Numbered from the stretch's first letter, positions 35,005 to 43,455 are shown. The stretch is 64,000 nucleotides of DNA from Promicromonospora thailandica (GCF_024171955.1 NZ_JAMTCS010000001.1:496001-560000); one strand, 5' to 3'. Numbers and translations are program-made. The notes: generated from the letters alone by a model not told the origin.

Positions 35005-36303
35005 TCACGTGAGGGCCGGCACCAGCTCGCGGACCCGTTCGGCCAGGTCCTGGAACGCGGCCCGCGCGGGCGAGGCGGGCGCGCACTCGGCGAGCACCCG
35101 GCCGGCGAGCAGCGCGGCGTCCAGGCCGGCCGGGTCGTCCGGCACCAGGTGCACGTCGTCGACGCCCGCGTACCGGGCGAGCGCGTCCCGCACCTGGGAC
35201 CCCGCGCGCCGGCCGACGACGGCGTCCCGCACGCGGTTCACGACCACGACACGGGCCGCGACCCCGGGCACGCCGGCGTCCCGCAGGTCCTCCAGGCCCC
35301 GGACCAGACGCTGCACACCGACCGGGTCGGCCCCGCCGACGACCACCACCACGTCGGCGGCCTGCAGCGCGCTCAACGTGGCGCCGTTACGCTGCGGCGC
35401 GCGCGTGTCGTAGGTGATCAGCTCATCGGTCTCCAGGATGGGTCCGCAGTCGACCACGGTCCAGGTCGCCAGCTCCCGGCACCGCTCGAACACCACGTCG
35501 AGCGAGGCCGCGGGCAGCTCCGGCCAGCGGGAGGCGCGGGTGATGCCCGTGAGCACCCGCACGCCGGGGAGGACCACGGGGCTGTGGTGCGCCAGCGCGA
35601 CGACGTCGAGCGCGCCGCGGCTCGCCGCCCGGGCCGCTGCGGCCAGCCCCGGCGCGTCGTCGAGCAGGCCGAGCCGGGAGGTGACCGACGAGGCGTAGGT
35701 GTCCGCGTCGGCCAGGACCACCGTGTCCGCACCGGGCGGGCGGACCGAACCGGACGGACGCGTGCCGCGGGACCTGCGCAGCAGGCCGCCGCGGCGGGCC
35801 GGAGCGGCGCCCACGCCGGCAAGGGCCGCCGCGAGCTCGATGGCCGTCGTCGTGCGGCCGGGCGAGCCCGGCGGCCCCCAGACCGCGACGACGGTGCCGC
35901 GCCGACCACCGGCATCCGGCACCGCGACCGACGGTTCGACGACCTCCGGGGGTGCCCCGCGCACCGCCGCGACCAGGTTCTCCGCGTCCCCGGCGGCGAC
36001 CACGACGTCGCACCCGAGCGCGGCGAGGCGTGCGGCGGGCGTGGCCGCGTCCTCGACCGCGACGACCCGGAGCCCGGCGGCGCGCATCCGGGCCACGGCC
36101 TCGCGGTCCAGGCCGGGCAGGTCCCCCGAGACGACCGCGGCCGTGCCGGCACCTGCCTCGGCGGACGCCAGGAGCTCGGTGAGCTCGGCGCACCGGCGGG
36201 TCACGGTGACCCGCGGCTGCGCGCCGAGCACCGTGACCGCGGCGGCCTCCTCGTCCGGCGCGCGCACCGCCACGAGCACGGTCACGACCCGCTCGTCGCT
36301 CAC
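35005..36303 (-). CDS. CpaE-like P-loop ATPase (Flp pilus/septum-site type)
   Basis: The 432-residue protein has an N-terminal receiver-like or linker part (1-140) and a ParA/MinD-type ATPase domain from about 155. The deviant Walker A reads VWGPPGSPGRTTTAIELAAAL, with Arg where the canonical second Lys of GKTT stands. Walker B-like VVLADADTYASSV and TWTVVDCGP follow. It resembles CpaE/Ssd-type proteins that position pili or septa. The GTG start overlaps the SAF gene stop as GTGA. Confidence 0.83.
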   Translation of the reverse strand: MSDERVVTVLVAVRAPDEEAAAVTVLGAQPRVTVTRRCAELTELLASAEAGAGTAAVVSGDLPGLDREAVARMRAAGLRVVAVEDAATPAARLAALGCDVVVAAGDAENLVAAVRGAPPEVVEPSVAVPDAGGRRGTVVAVWGPPGSPGRTTTAIELAAALAGVGAAPARRGGLLRRSRGTRPSGSVRPPGADTVVLADADTYASSVTSRLGLLDDAPGLAAAARAASRGALDVVALAHHSPVVLPGVRVLTGITRASRWPELPAASLDVVFERCRELATWTVVDCGPILETDELITYDTRAPQRNGATLSALQAADVVVVVGGADPVGVQRLVRGLEDLRDAGVPGVAARVVVVNRVRDAVVGRRAGSQVRDALARYAGVDDVHLVPDDPAGLDAALLAGRVLAECAPASPARAAFQDLAERVRELVPALT

Positions 36304-36977
36304 CGGACGCCACCCGCCACGGGGACGACGGCGACCGTCCCGGTGTCGGTCAGCGCCGCCAGGACCGCGGGCAGCGCGTCGGACGGGACCAGCACGTGCA
36401 GCGTGGCCTCCCCGTTCACCACGATCGCGCCGTCCGCGGCGTCGACCTGCTCGACCACGACGTCGCTCGCGAGCGTGCGCGGCTCCGGCCGGTCGGCCTC
36501 CGGCGCGACCGGGGCGGCGGGCACGAACCACAGGTCGACCACCGCCCCGGCGCGGATCCGGTCCGAGAGCCCGGAGCCGACCGGCACGGCCACGGACCGG
36601 ACGTCGGCACCGGCCCCGAGCGCACTCAGGGGGACCAGCTCGCCGTCGTCCACCACCCGCAGCGCCACGAGGCCTCCGGGCAGCGGCGCGTCGGCCGGCA
36701 GGTACCGGCCTGTGCCCGCGCCGAGCCGGACGTCAGCGACGCGCAACGAGCCCGCGGTGACCGGTTCGCCGGGCGTGAGGGCGCCGTCCGCGACGAAGAC
36801 CGGGACGGTGCGGCTCGCGGCCGAGACCGCCCACGAGCCCGCCGCCACCGACAGCGCCACGATCACGAGGCCGGTCACGAGCCGCGGATCGCGCCACCGC
36901 GGCCGGCGCAGCCGCGCCGCGGGCTGCTCGGGCAACACCCCGCTCGTGAGGGCCGGGGCGGCCGGGGCATACGTCAT
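36300..36977 (-). CDS. SAF-domain (CpaB-like) single-pass membrane protein
   Basis: The 225-residue protein has a short basic cytosolic start, one membrane segment (about 34-56, LVTGLVIVALSVAAGSWAVSA), and an exported SAF domain (about 60-125, FVADGALTPGEPVTAGSLRVADV and YLPADAPLPGGLVALRVV). CpaB proteins work in Flp pilus or other envelope complexes. GGAAGGA lies 6 nt upstream of the ATG. It is coupled with the CpaE-like ATPase; the rest of a tad pilus cluster is not in the window. Confidence 0.85.
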   Translation of the reverse strand: MTYAPAAPALTSGVLPEQPAARLRRPRWRDPRLVTGLVIVALSVAAGSWAVSAASRTVPVFVADGALTPGEPVTAGSLRVADVRLGAGTGRYLPADAPLPGGLVALRVVDDGELVPLSALGAGADVRSVAVPVGSGLSDRIRAGAVVDLWFVPAAPVAPEADRPEPRTLASDVVVEQVDAADGAIVVNGEATLHVLVPSDALPAVLAALTDTGTVAVVPVAGGVR

Positions 36978-37194
36978 CTCGGTCCTTCCGCGTACTTTGA
37001 TGGACTTTGTGCAGCGCCTCACGTAGAACTCCCCCTACCGGGCCGCGCACGACAAGGTGACGATCCCGGCGAATGGGTGCCCAGGCGGGGCAGAGCGCCG
37101 GAACCATAGTGATCGAACACTGTCGATCCGGCATCAGATAAACACTTCTTGTGGATAACCCCCTCATGTCGGTGTCTCGTGCCACACTGGTCCC

Positions 37195-37413
37195 ATGGAA
37201 AAGCGCTTTCTCTCTCTGGCCGACGTAGTCGAGACACTGAACATCTCGATGGCCCAGGGCTACGCACTGGTCCGGACCGGCGACCTTCCTGCCATCCAGG
37301 TCGGGCCCAAGAAGGTCTGGCGCGTCGAGGCGGCGGAGCTCGAGGCCTACATCGAGCGCATGTACGCGAAGAGCCGCGAGCGGCTCAAGGGTTCTGCGAC
37401 CAGCGACGCCTGA
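37195..37413 (+). CDS. BldC-like MerR-type DNA-binding protein
   Basis: The 72-residue protein is a winged helix-turn-helix: LSLADVVETLNISMAQGYALVRTGDLPAIQVGPKKVWRVEAAELEAYIE. This is the excisionase/BldC pattern of a minimal MerR-like domain. In Streptomyces BldC binds direct repeats to time development; the role here is inferred. ATG 37195 follows CACACT by exactly 6 nt (leaderless). It diverges from the SAF gene over 217 bp. Confidence 0.9.
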   Translation: MEKRFLSLADVVETLNISMAQGYALVRTGDLPAIQVGPKKVWRVEAAELEAYIERMYAKSRERLKGSATSDA

Positions 37414-37526
37414 AAGCCCTCAGCACACCGTCGGGACCGGCGCACTCCCCGGAGTGACACCGGTCCCGATCTCCGTCGACCGGCGCCCCTGACAGGCCCC
37501 CATCAGGCAGGCCCACATCGGTCACG

Positions 37527-38093
37527 TCACGGCGCCTCGCTCACCGCCAGCAATGCCGCAAACGGCACCAGCCGCGTGCTGCCGATGTCGAGCACATCCA
37601 CGTCGAGGTGATCGCGCCCCACGCGCGCGACCCTGCCGGTCACCGCACCCCTGAGCGTGCGCACCGCGACCCGCACCCGGTCACGCTGGAGCGCACGCAG
37701 CAGGGTGCCGAGCCCGACCGCATCGCGCCGGGACGCCGCGGGCGCGGCCTGGCGAGCCAGACCCTGCACACCGGCGACGGCGCCGAGCGGCACCACGTGC
37801 CGCCCCGCCGGCTCGGGCCGCACCCCCTGGAGCAGCACCCACTCGTCCGCGGCCTCCCGCACCACGCCGCGCAGCGGCTCACCGTCGAGCAGCTCCACCG
37901 TCACGCCTGACCCGATCACCGCCCGGAACCGGTCCGCGAGGGTCATCGTCGCGTGCTCGGCACGGGTGAGCTCGGGCACCAGCGCGTCGAGCTCCGCAGC
38001 CGACTGCGCGTCGGCCTGCGCCTCGAGGTCCCCGAAGAGCGCAGCCCACCGCACCTGGTCCCCGCGGCCGGCCGCGGTGTCACGTGACGTCAT
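37527..38093 (-). CDS. Hypothetical protein with Sm-like beta segment
   Basis: The 188-residue protein has a helical N-terminus (20-55) followed by GVTVELLDGEPLRGVVREAADEWVLLQG, which resembles an Sm/LSm barrel strand set. A second similar stretch (VRVAVRTLRGAVTGRVARVGRDHLDVDVL) suggests two barrel-like units. No family was recognised. ATG 38093 follows CAGGAT by 6 nt, so the mRNA is probably leaderless. It is convergent to bldC and divergent to the LysM gene. Confidence 0.75.
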   Translation of the reverse strand: MTSRDTAAGRGDQVRWAALFGDLEAQADAQSAAELDALVPELTRAEHATMTLADRFRAVIGSGVTVELLDGEPLRGVVREAADEWVLLQGVRPEPAGRHVVPLGAVAGVQGLARQAAPAASRRDAVGLGTLLRALQRDRVRVAVRTLRGAVTGRVARVGRDHLDVDVLDIGSTRLVPFAALLAVSEAP

Positions 38094-38245
38094 GCAGCCA
38101 TCCTGCGCTATCCACAGCCATCGCGCTCCCCGGTGGACACCCACCCGGCACGGAGGTTGAATATCGATGGCCAGTGAGCATCAAAGGGCATCAACGTTGC
38201 TTCATGAGCCCGACCATCGGTAAGACGACATCTGCAGGGGGAACC

Positions 38246-39043
38246 ATGACGAACAGCACCGGGCCTGGCCAGACGCCGTCGCCCACACAGGCCGGCGGGC
38301 GTGGCGGCGTCGCCGGCCTGCTGGCCCTCGGCGTCGGGCTCGTCGCGGCGGCCGGCGCGCTGGGGGCACGCACCTGGTACGTGGGGAGCGGGCTCGGCTC
38401 GGCGCTGTTCCCCGTCGACGGCATCGTCGAGCTCGCGGCGGTCTCGGTGGGCACGGTCGTCGCCGGATGGACGGGTGTCCACGCCCTGGTGGCGCTGGCC
38501 TGGGTACTGGTCTGCCGGCGCGGCGCGCGCTGGAGGGCGGGCGAGCGAGCAGTCGCGCGGCACGCGCCGGCCGTGGTGCGCCGTCTGGTCCGGGCAGCCC
38601 TCGGCGCCGGTGTCGGCCTCGCGCTCACCGTGCCGACGGCCATGGCCGCGCAGCCCGCGGCCGCCGCGCCGACGGCCGTGACCGCGTCGACGGCGCAGGC
38701 CGCCGACGACCCGGCGGTGGTGCGGCTCGGCTGGCGGCCCACGGGCGGCACCGCGGAGACCACTGCGAAGCCCGCCCCCGAGCGTTCCGCGCTCGTCAAC
38801 CGCGGGGTGTCCGCCGGACGTGAGCCGGTCGTCGTGGTCGAGCGGGGCGACACGCTCTGGGCCATCGCGACGGATCACCTGGCGGAGACCGGCAGCAGCG
38901 GCGGGGCGGGCACCGGAGCCCAGGCCGCGGTCAGCGACGCCGAGATCGCGGCCGCCGTCGACCGGTGGCACGACGCCAACCGGCGGGTGCTGGGCGCCGA
39001 TCCCGACCTGATCCTGCCGGGCACGGTGCTGCACCGGCCCTGA
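38246..39043 (+). CDS. LysM-domain membrane protein
   Basis: The 265-residue protein has a hydrophobic core of two segments (about 20-45 and 60-85), a basic loop, a third segment ending in AMAAQPAAAAP (about 125-150) that looks like an internal export signal, and a C-terminal LysM-like motif (VVVERGDTLWAIATDHL...DANRRVLGADPDLILPGTVL). LysM binds peptidoglycan. GGGGGA lies 3-5 nt upstream of the ATG. It precedes the Rv3235-like gene in the same direction. Confidence 0.85.
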   Translation: MTNSTGPGQTPSPTQAGGRGGVAGLLALGVGLVAAAGALGARTWYVGSGLGSALFPVDGIVELAAVSVGTVVAGWTGVHALVALAWVLVCRRGARWRAGERAVARHAPAVVRRLVRAALGAGVGLALTVPTAMAAQPAAAAPTAVTASTAQAADDPAVVRLGWRPTGGTAETTAKPAPERSALVNRGVSAGREPVVVVERGDTLWAIATDHLAETGSSGGAGTGAQAAVSDAEIAAAVDRWHDANRRVLGADPDLILPGTVLHRP

Positions 39044-39109
39044 GGCCGGCTCGCCACAGCCCGGCCATTCGACCCCAGCCACCAGCCCGCCGACCCCAGG
39101 AGCCCGCGC

Positions 39110-39955
39110 ATGACCACCCTCGACGTCCGTCCGGACGCGCTGCCCGAACCTGCCGGGCCGGGCGCGCCCGCAGACACGCCGTCAGCGGGCCCCGCGCCCG
39201 CGTCCGCACCTACGTCCGCACCCGTGACCACCGTCAGCCCGCCAGCCGCCCGCGCCACGTCGCAGCCCACGGCCCCCTCCGCGCAAGACGTCCCGGCGCC
39301 GACCCGGACGGCCGCTCCCCCGGCGGTGCGCACGACCTCGGTGCCGCGGGCGCCCCGGCGGGCCGCTCCGCCCACCGACACCCCCGTGACCCGCAGGGCC
39401 GCGATCCCGGCAGCGGGCCCAGCGGTCACCGCTCGCACACCACCCGGCCTCGTGCCGCCGAGGACCGGTTCCAGGTCCGGCCCCGGGACCGGCCCCGGGA
39501 TCGGACGTCGCCTGCGGCGCATGCGGATCGGCGGCAGCCCGTACCCGGAGCTGGAGGACGCGGCGGCGGCGCTCGACGCCGCGGCGGGTCGTCCGGCGCC
39601 CGAGCCGGAGACGCCGCTGCCCGACCCGACCGCCCAGGTCTGCCGTGTGGTCCGTGCCGCCGTCGAGGTGCTGCGGGGCGAGCGTCCGGCGGCCCAGCTC
39701 GCCCGCTGGGTCACCCCGCAGGTCTACGACCAGCTCCTGGAGCGGGGACGGCTCATGCGGGAGGCCCGGGGGAACCAGCCGCCGCGGCCCAAGGCGCACC
39801 CGGCCACCGTGCGGCGGGTGCGCATGGTCCGGCTCGGCGCCGCCTCCGCCGAGGCGACGGTGATCCTCCACGACGAAGGGCGGGTACGCGCCGCGGCGGT
39901 CCGGCTGGAGGGGCGCCGCGGGGTCTGGCGCGTCGCCGTCCTGGAGATCGGCTGA
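39110..39955 (+). CDS. Rv3235-family protein
   Basis: The 281-residue protein has a long low-complexity Ala/Pro/Thr region (1-145) and a folded C-terminal domain (about 175-281): QVCRVVRAAVEVLRGERPAAQLARWVTPQVYDQLLERGRL and VRLGAASAEATVILHDEGRVRAAAVRLEGRRGVWRVAVLEIG. This C-terminal pattern is the conserved actinobacterial Rv3235 family, often found beside secA and LysM genes. The function is unknown. AGGAG lies 7 nt upstream of the ATG. Confidence 0.82.
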   Translation: MTTLDVRPDALPEPAGPGAPADTPSAGPAPASAPTSAPVTTVSPPAARATSQPTAPSAQDVPAPTRTAAPPAVRTTSVPRAPRRAAPPTDTPVTRRAAIPAAGPAVTARTPPGLVPPRTGSRSGPGTGPGIGRRLRRMRIGGSPYPELEDAAAALDAAAGRPAPEPETPLPDPTAQVCRVVRAAVEVLRGERPAAQLARWVTPQVYDQLLERGRLMREARGNQPPRPKAHPATVRRVRMVRLGAASAEATVILHDEGRVRAAAVRLEGRRGVWRVAVLEIG

Positions 39956-39970
39956 GCGGTCGCGCCGGGA

Positions 39971-40609
39971 TCAGGCCAGCTCGACCACCAGGTCTGCCGC
40001 GCCACGCGTGGTGGCGATGAGCTCCGCGTTGCGCTGGTCGGACCCGGCGGCCCACGCCTCGGCGTCGGGCAGCGGCTTGCCGAAGGCGTGGTGCCGCGCG
40101 ACGAGGCGGCGCAGTCGTTCGGAGTCGGCCAGCTCGAGGTACCAGACCTCGGCCATCCGGGCGCGGGCCGCGGGCCAGGCACCGTCCGGGACCAGCAGGT
40201 AGTTGCCCTCGGTGATCACCAGCGGCTCGTCGGCGACGACGGTACCGGCCGCGACCGGCTCCTCGATCTCGCGGCGGAACTCGGGCGCGTACAGCGGCCG
40301 GTCGCCACGGCGGCGGTCCGCGATGCGGTTGATCAGGGCGGCGTACCCGGCGTCGTCGAAGGTGTCGACGGCGCCCTTGCGGGCTCGGCTGCCCTGCGCC
40401 TCCAGCACGGCGTCGGCCAGGTGGAACCCGTCCATGCCCACCACGACGGCGGTGCCCGGCGCCAGGGCCTCGACAAGAGCCACCGCCAGCGTGGACTTGC
40501 CCGCGCCGGGCGGCCCCGTGATCCCGAGCACGCGGACCTCGCCCGTGCGGGCGGCGTCGGCGGCGAGGGTCGACGCCCGTTCGACCAGGTCCGCCGTCGT
40601 CAGCCGCAC
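39971..40609 (-). CDS. Uridine-kinase-like P-loop nucleoside/sugar kinase
   Basis: The 212-residue kinase has Walker A GITGPPGAGKSTLA (about 30-43), a substrate loop GMDGFHLADAVLEAQGSRARKGAVDTFD, YAPEFRREIEEP and VITEGNYLLVPDGAWP. This is the YggC/FrcK-like branch of the PRK/URK superfamily. The GTG start lies 10 nt inside the end of the PfkB gene, which implies coupled expression and a joint sugar or nucleoside pathway. Confidence 0.88.
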   Translation of the reverse strand: MRLTTADLVERASTLAADAARTGEVRVLGITGPPGAGKSTLAVALVEALAPGTAVVVGMDGFHLADAVLEAQGSRARKGAVDTFDDAGYAALINRIADRRRGDRPLYAPEFRREIEEPVAAGTVVADEPLVITEGNYLLVPDGAWPAARARMAEVWYLELADSERLRRLVARHHAFGKPLPDAEAWAAGSDQRNAELIATTRGAADLVVELA

Positions 40610-41484
40610 GGCAGGTGCTCCAGCCAGGAGCGCGGACCGACGTGCTGCACGCGGATGGTGGCGACGCGCACGGCCTCCTCGACCGCGGCCTCCAGGTCCA
40701 GTCCCCGGCCGAGCGCGACCACCAGCGCGCCGTGGAACGCGTCGCCCGCCCCGAGGGTGTCGCGCACGTCGACCGCCGGCACGTTCGTGGTGCCCTTCCT
40801 GCCGGCCTCGTCGCACCAGGTCACCGGGTCGCCGCCGTGCGTGGCGACGGTCGCCCGGGACCGCGCGACGCCGTCGGGCGCGTGGAAGTCCGCCGAGCGG
40901 GCCGTGACGTCCGCCGAGCCCATCAGGTCGGCGAAGACCGGCCGCCACCGCCCGGCGTCGAGCACGATCATCGGACGCGGGTCCAGCGTCTTCGCGTACG
41001 CGAGCACGCGGCGCGCCAGGTCGGGGTGGTGCCCGTCGAGCAGGACGACCCGGGGGCGCGGCAGGGCGTCGAGGTCCACGGGGGTGACGTCGACGCCGTC
41101 CACCAGGGTCGCGTCCGGCGAGACCACCGACCGGTCGCCGGTCTCGTCGTCGACCATGACCGCGGAGACGGCCAGGGGGATCTCCGTCCCCGCCGCGGTG
41201 TCGTGCACCTCGACCCCGTGATGCTCCAGGTCACCGCGGGCGGCGGCACCCACCGGACCGGCCCCCACGGGGCTGATGAGCAGGGCCCGGGCGCCGAGGC
41301 TCGCGGCCGTGACGGCCGCGTTGGCCGCCGGACCGCCCGCGGACACGTCCTGGCGCACCGCCGTGACCTTCTGGTTGGGCCCCGGCCGGACGACGCTGCG
41401 ATGGATCACATCGAGGGTCGTGAGACCGGCGAACCAGCAGGTCAACGCCGGTTTCTGGGTGGTTTCTGGCGGTGCGTCGGACAT
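40600..41484 (-). CDS. PfkB-family carbohydrate/nucleoside kinase
   Basis: The 294-residue kinase shows both PfkB signatures: SAGGPAANAAVTAASLGARA near the N-terminus and DTLGAGDAFHGALVVAL with the catalytic Asp near residue 245. The substrate could be ribose, fructose or a nucleoside. ATG 41484 follows TAGCCT by 6 nt, giving a leaderless start. Its 3' end overlaps the P-loop kinase gene by 10 nt. Confidence 0.9.
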   Translation of the reverse strand: MSDAPPETTQKPALTCWFAGLTTLDVIHRSVVRPGPNQKVTAVRQDVSAGGPAANAAVTAASLGARALLISPVGAGPVGAAARGDLEHHGVEVHDTAAGTEIPLAVSAVMVDDETGDRSVVSPDATLVDGVDVTPVDLDALPRPRVVLLDGHHPDLARRVLAYAKTLDPRPMIVLDAGRWRPVFADLMGSADVTARSADFHAPDGVARSRATVATHGGDPVTWCDEAGRKGTTNVPAVDVRDTLGAGDAFHGALVVALGRGLDLEAAVEEAVRVATIRVQHVGPRSWLEHLPCG

Positions 41485-41490
41485 GTGCAG

Positions 41491-41532
41491 AGGCTACCTC
41501 TGAAACTGAGTGTCAGTGACCGTGGCTACCGT
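41491..41532. promoter_or_regulatory. Divergent -10 elements for pfkB-type kinase and dinB genes
   Basis: TAGCCT (41491-41496, - strand) and TACCGT (41527-41532, + strand) each end 6 nt before their start codons, at 41484 and 41539. The 54-bp gap can hold little else, so the two leaderless promoters must overlap. Confidence 0.55.
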
Positions 41533-41538
41533 GAGGGG

Positions 41539-42141
41539 ATGACGAACGACGAGTCGACGACGCCTCCCGAACCGCCCCCGGATTTCTGGCGCGACCTGCT
41601 GCTCGACCAGCTCGAATTCTACTGGGACGTCCACCTCTGGCCACGGCTCGAGGGCCTGACCGACGCCGAGTACCTCTGGGAGCCGGCGTCGCCCGCCTGG
41701 AGCGTCCGCCCCGGGCCGGACGGCGAACCCAGGCTGGAGTACGAGACCCCCGAACCGGAGGTCCCGCCGGTCACGACCATCGCGTGGCGCATGGTCCACG
41801 TGGGCCGCGACGTGTTCGGGCGGCGCGCCCGGGCCCTGTTCGGGCCGACGGACGCACCGCCCGAGGCCGACATGTTCGACCCCCGGCACTGGCCGGAGGC
41901 GCCCGTCACGGCCGCCGGTGGCCTCGCCATGCTCGACGAGGGCTACCGGGCGTGGCGGTCCGGGATCGCGAACCTGGACGACACGGCCCTGCGGGCCCCG
42001 ATCGGCCCCAAGGGGGCCGCGTTCGCCGAGTTCCCGGTCGCCGCGCTGGTGACCCACCTCAGCCGCGAGGCCATGGCGCACGGCGGCGAGATCTGCCTGC
42101 TGCGCGACCTCTACCGCGCTCAGGAGGCGTCCTCCGGGTAG
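41539..42141 (+). CDS. DinB-family protein
   Basis: The 200-residue four-helix-bundle protein begins FWRDLLLDQLEFYWDVHLWPRLEGLTDAEYLWEP, with TIAWRMVHVGRDVF and ALVTHLSREAMAHGGEICLLRDL supplying the expected metal-site histidines. Members include bacillithiol- or mycothiol-dependent transferases. ATG 41539 is probably leaderless. The stop overlaps the 3' end of the convergent merR gene by 22 nt. Confidence 0.88.
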   Translation: MTNDESTTPPEPPPDFWRDLLLDQLEFYWDVHLWPRLEGLTDAEYLWEPASPAWSVRPGPDGEPRLEYETPEPEVPPVTTIAWRMVHVGRDVFGRRARALFGPTDAPPEADMFDPRHWPEAPVTAAGGLAMLDEGYRAWRSGIANLDDTALRAPIGPKGAAFAEFPVAALVTHLSREAMAHGGEICLLRDLYRAQEASSG

Positions 42142-42905
42142 GCGTGCTCGGCGTACACCCGCAGCGCGTCGCGCACGAACGTCGCACCGCCGGTGCCGCC
42201 GTAGCTGGTGGCGAACCGGTCGTCCGCCACGTACAGGTCCGCCAGGCCCAGCAGGTAGCCCTTGTCGGGGCGGCCCTGACCGTGGCCCGGCGTGCCCGGC
42301 ACGGCCACGAGCCACGCGGCGTGCCGGGCGGCGAGCGCCTGCGCCTCGTCCGAGGCGGGGTCGGTCCCCGCCTCCGCGGCGTCGGCCCAGGCCTTGCTCA
42401 GCGCGGCGACGTCGGCCTTGAAGGCGTCCTGCTCCTCCTTGCCGAGGCCGGTCCACCAGCGGTCGCCCTGTTCGTAGGCGTCGCGGCCCCAGCGCTCGGT
42501 CACCTCCTGCTCGTACCGGGTGTGGTCGAAACCGTCGAGCATGTCCTGCGCCATGATGTCCTCCTTCGCGTCGGGGTCCTGTTCCAGGGCGGCGACCGTC
42601 CGTTCGACCGACGCGATCTGCCGCGCCAGCCTGTCCTGCTCCGCCCGCAGCGAGACGAGGTGCCGGCGCAGCGCCGGCACCTCGTCCTGTTCGCTGTCGA
42701 GCAGCGTGGCGATGTCGCCGAGCCCGAGACCGAGGTCCCGGAGCAGCAGGATGCGCTGCAACCGCACCACGGCGGTGCGGTCGTAGCGGCGCGGGCCGCT
42801 CGCCGTCGTCCGGACGGCGGGCAGCAGCCCGACGGCGTCGTAGTGCCGCAGCGTGCGGCTCGTGACACCGGTCAGCCGCGCGATCTCCTGGATGGACCAG
42901 TACAT
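42120..42905 (-). CDS. MerR-family regulator with TipA-like ligand domain
   Basis: The 261-residue regulator has an N-terminal MerR helix-turn-helix (IQEIARLTGVTSRTLRHYDAVGLLP), a dimerisation helix (about 75-115) and a C-terminal TipAS antibiotic-recognition-type domain (about 120-260, YEQEVTERWGRDAYEQGDRWW). TipA proteins bind thiopeptides or similar. The promoter just upstream has a 19-bp spacer overlapped by a perfect dyad, the usual MerR target, so autoregulation is likely. Confidence 0.93.
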   Translation of the reverse strand: MYWSIQEIARLTGVTSRTLRHYDAVGLLPAVRTTASGPRRYDRTAVVRLQRILLLRDLGLGLGDIATLLDSEQDEVPALRRHLVSLRAEQDRLARQIASVERTVAALEQDPDAKEDIMAQDMLDGFDHTRYEQEVTERWGRDAYEQGDRWWTGLGKEEQDAFKADVAALSKAWADAAEAGTDPASDEAQALAARHAAWLVAVPGTPGHGQGRPDKGYLLGLADLYVADDRFATSYGGTGGATFVRDALRVYAEHAYPEDAS

Positions 42906-42912
42906 GCCCTCC

Positions 42913-42943
42913 ACGGTAGAGGTTGACGCCGCGTCAACTTCAA
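42913..42943 (-). promoter_or_regulatory. MerR-type autoregulated promoter
   Basis: On the - strand a -35-like TTGAAG (42938-42943) and -10 TACCGT (42913-42918) are 19 bp apart. The spacer carries the dyad GTTGACGCCGCGTCAAC (42922-42938). A long spacer with a dyad inside is the mark of MerR-controlled promoters. Confidence 0.7.
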
Positions 42944-42970
42944 CCCCCGTGGTCAGATGTCCTGGAGCAG

Positions 42971-43363
42971 CTACCACTCGTCGTCGGTGAAGAGCCTCGA
43001 CCGGATGAGGAAGCGCACCCCCTCGGGGGCCTCCAGGCTGAACCCGGCCCCGCGCCCGGGCACCACGTCGATGGTCAGGTGGGTGTGCTTCCAGTACTCG
43101 AACTGGTTGCGGCTCATCCAGACCGGGACGGTGAACGAGTCGACGGCGAGGTCACCGAGGTGCACGTCGGCGTCGCCGGTGATGAAGTCGCCGTCGGGGT
43201 AGCACATGGGCGACGAGCCGTCGCAGCAGCCTCCCGACTGGTGGAACATCAGCTCGCCGTGCTTCTCGCGCAGCCGCACGAGCAGCGCCGCCGCGTCGTC
43301 GGTCACGGCGACCCGCGCGGGTGGCGCGCCGACGGTCCCCGGCGAGGATGTGTCGTCGGACAT
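42971..43363 (-). CDS. DUF779-domain protein linked to acetaldehyde dehydrogenase
   Basis: The 130-residue protein contains SGGCCDGSSPMCYPDGDF (a Cys cluster typical of DUF779), then VWMSRNQFEYWKHTHLTIDVVPGRGAGFSLEAPEGVRFLIRSRLF. DUF779 genes are commonly found beside acetaldehyde dehydrogenase; their function is unknown. GGAGG precedes the ATG. It lies 92 bp downstream of the dehydrogenase, with a strong hairpin between. Confidence 0.92.
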   Translation of the reverse strand: MSDDTSSPGTVGAPPARVAVTDDAAALLVRLREKHGELMFHQSGGCCDGSSPMCYPDGDFITGDADVHLGDLAVDSFTVPVWMSRNQFEYWKHTHLTIDVVPGRGAGFSLEAPEGVRFLIRSRLFTDDEW

Positions 43364-43394
43364 CCGAACCTCCTCGGTAGCGCGGTCATCGGTG

Positions 43395-43442
43395 GCGTCG
43401 TCGGACGTACGGGTCGCCTGGGCGACCTGTACGTCCGACGAC
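43395..43442 (-). other. Long intercistronic hairpin between aldehyde dehydrogenase and DUF779 genes
   Basis: A 22-bp stem (15 bp perfect outer part, one G-T pair) with a CTGG loop spans most of the gap. As both flanking genes run the same way it may attenuate or process the transcript rather than end it, perhaps lowering DUF779 expression. That is inference. Confidence 0.65.
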
Positions 43443-43455
43443 GTGGGGGCAGGGG

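Noticed and set aside
42120-42141. A misannotated end of either dinB or merR because they overlap
   Set aside because: Both reading frames keep family features to their stops. A 22-bp tail-to-tail overlap is plausible in a compact genome.
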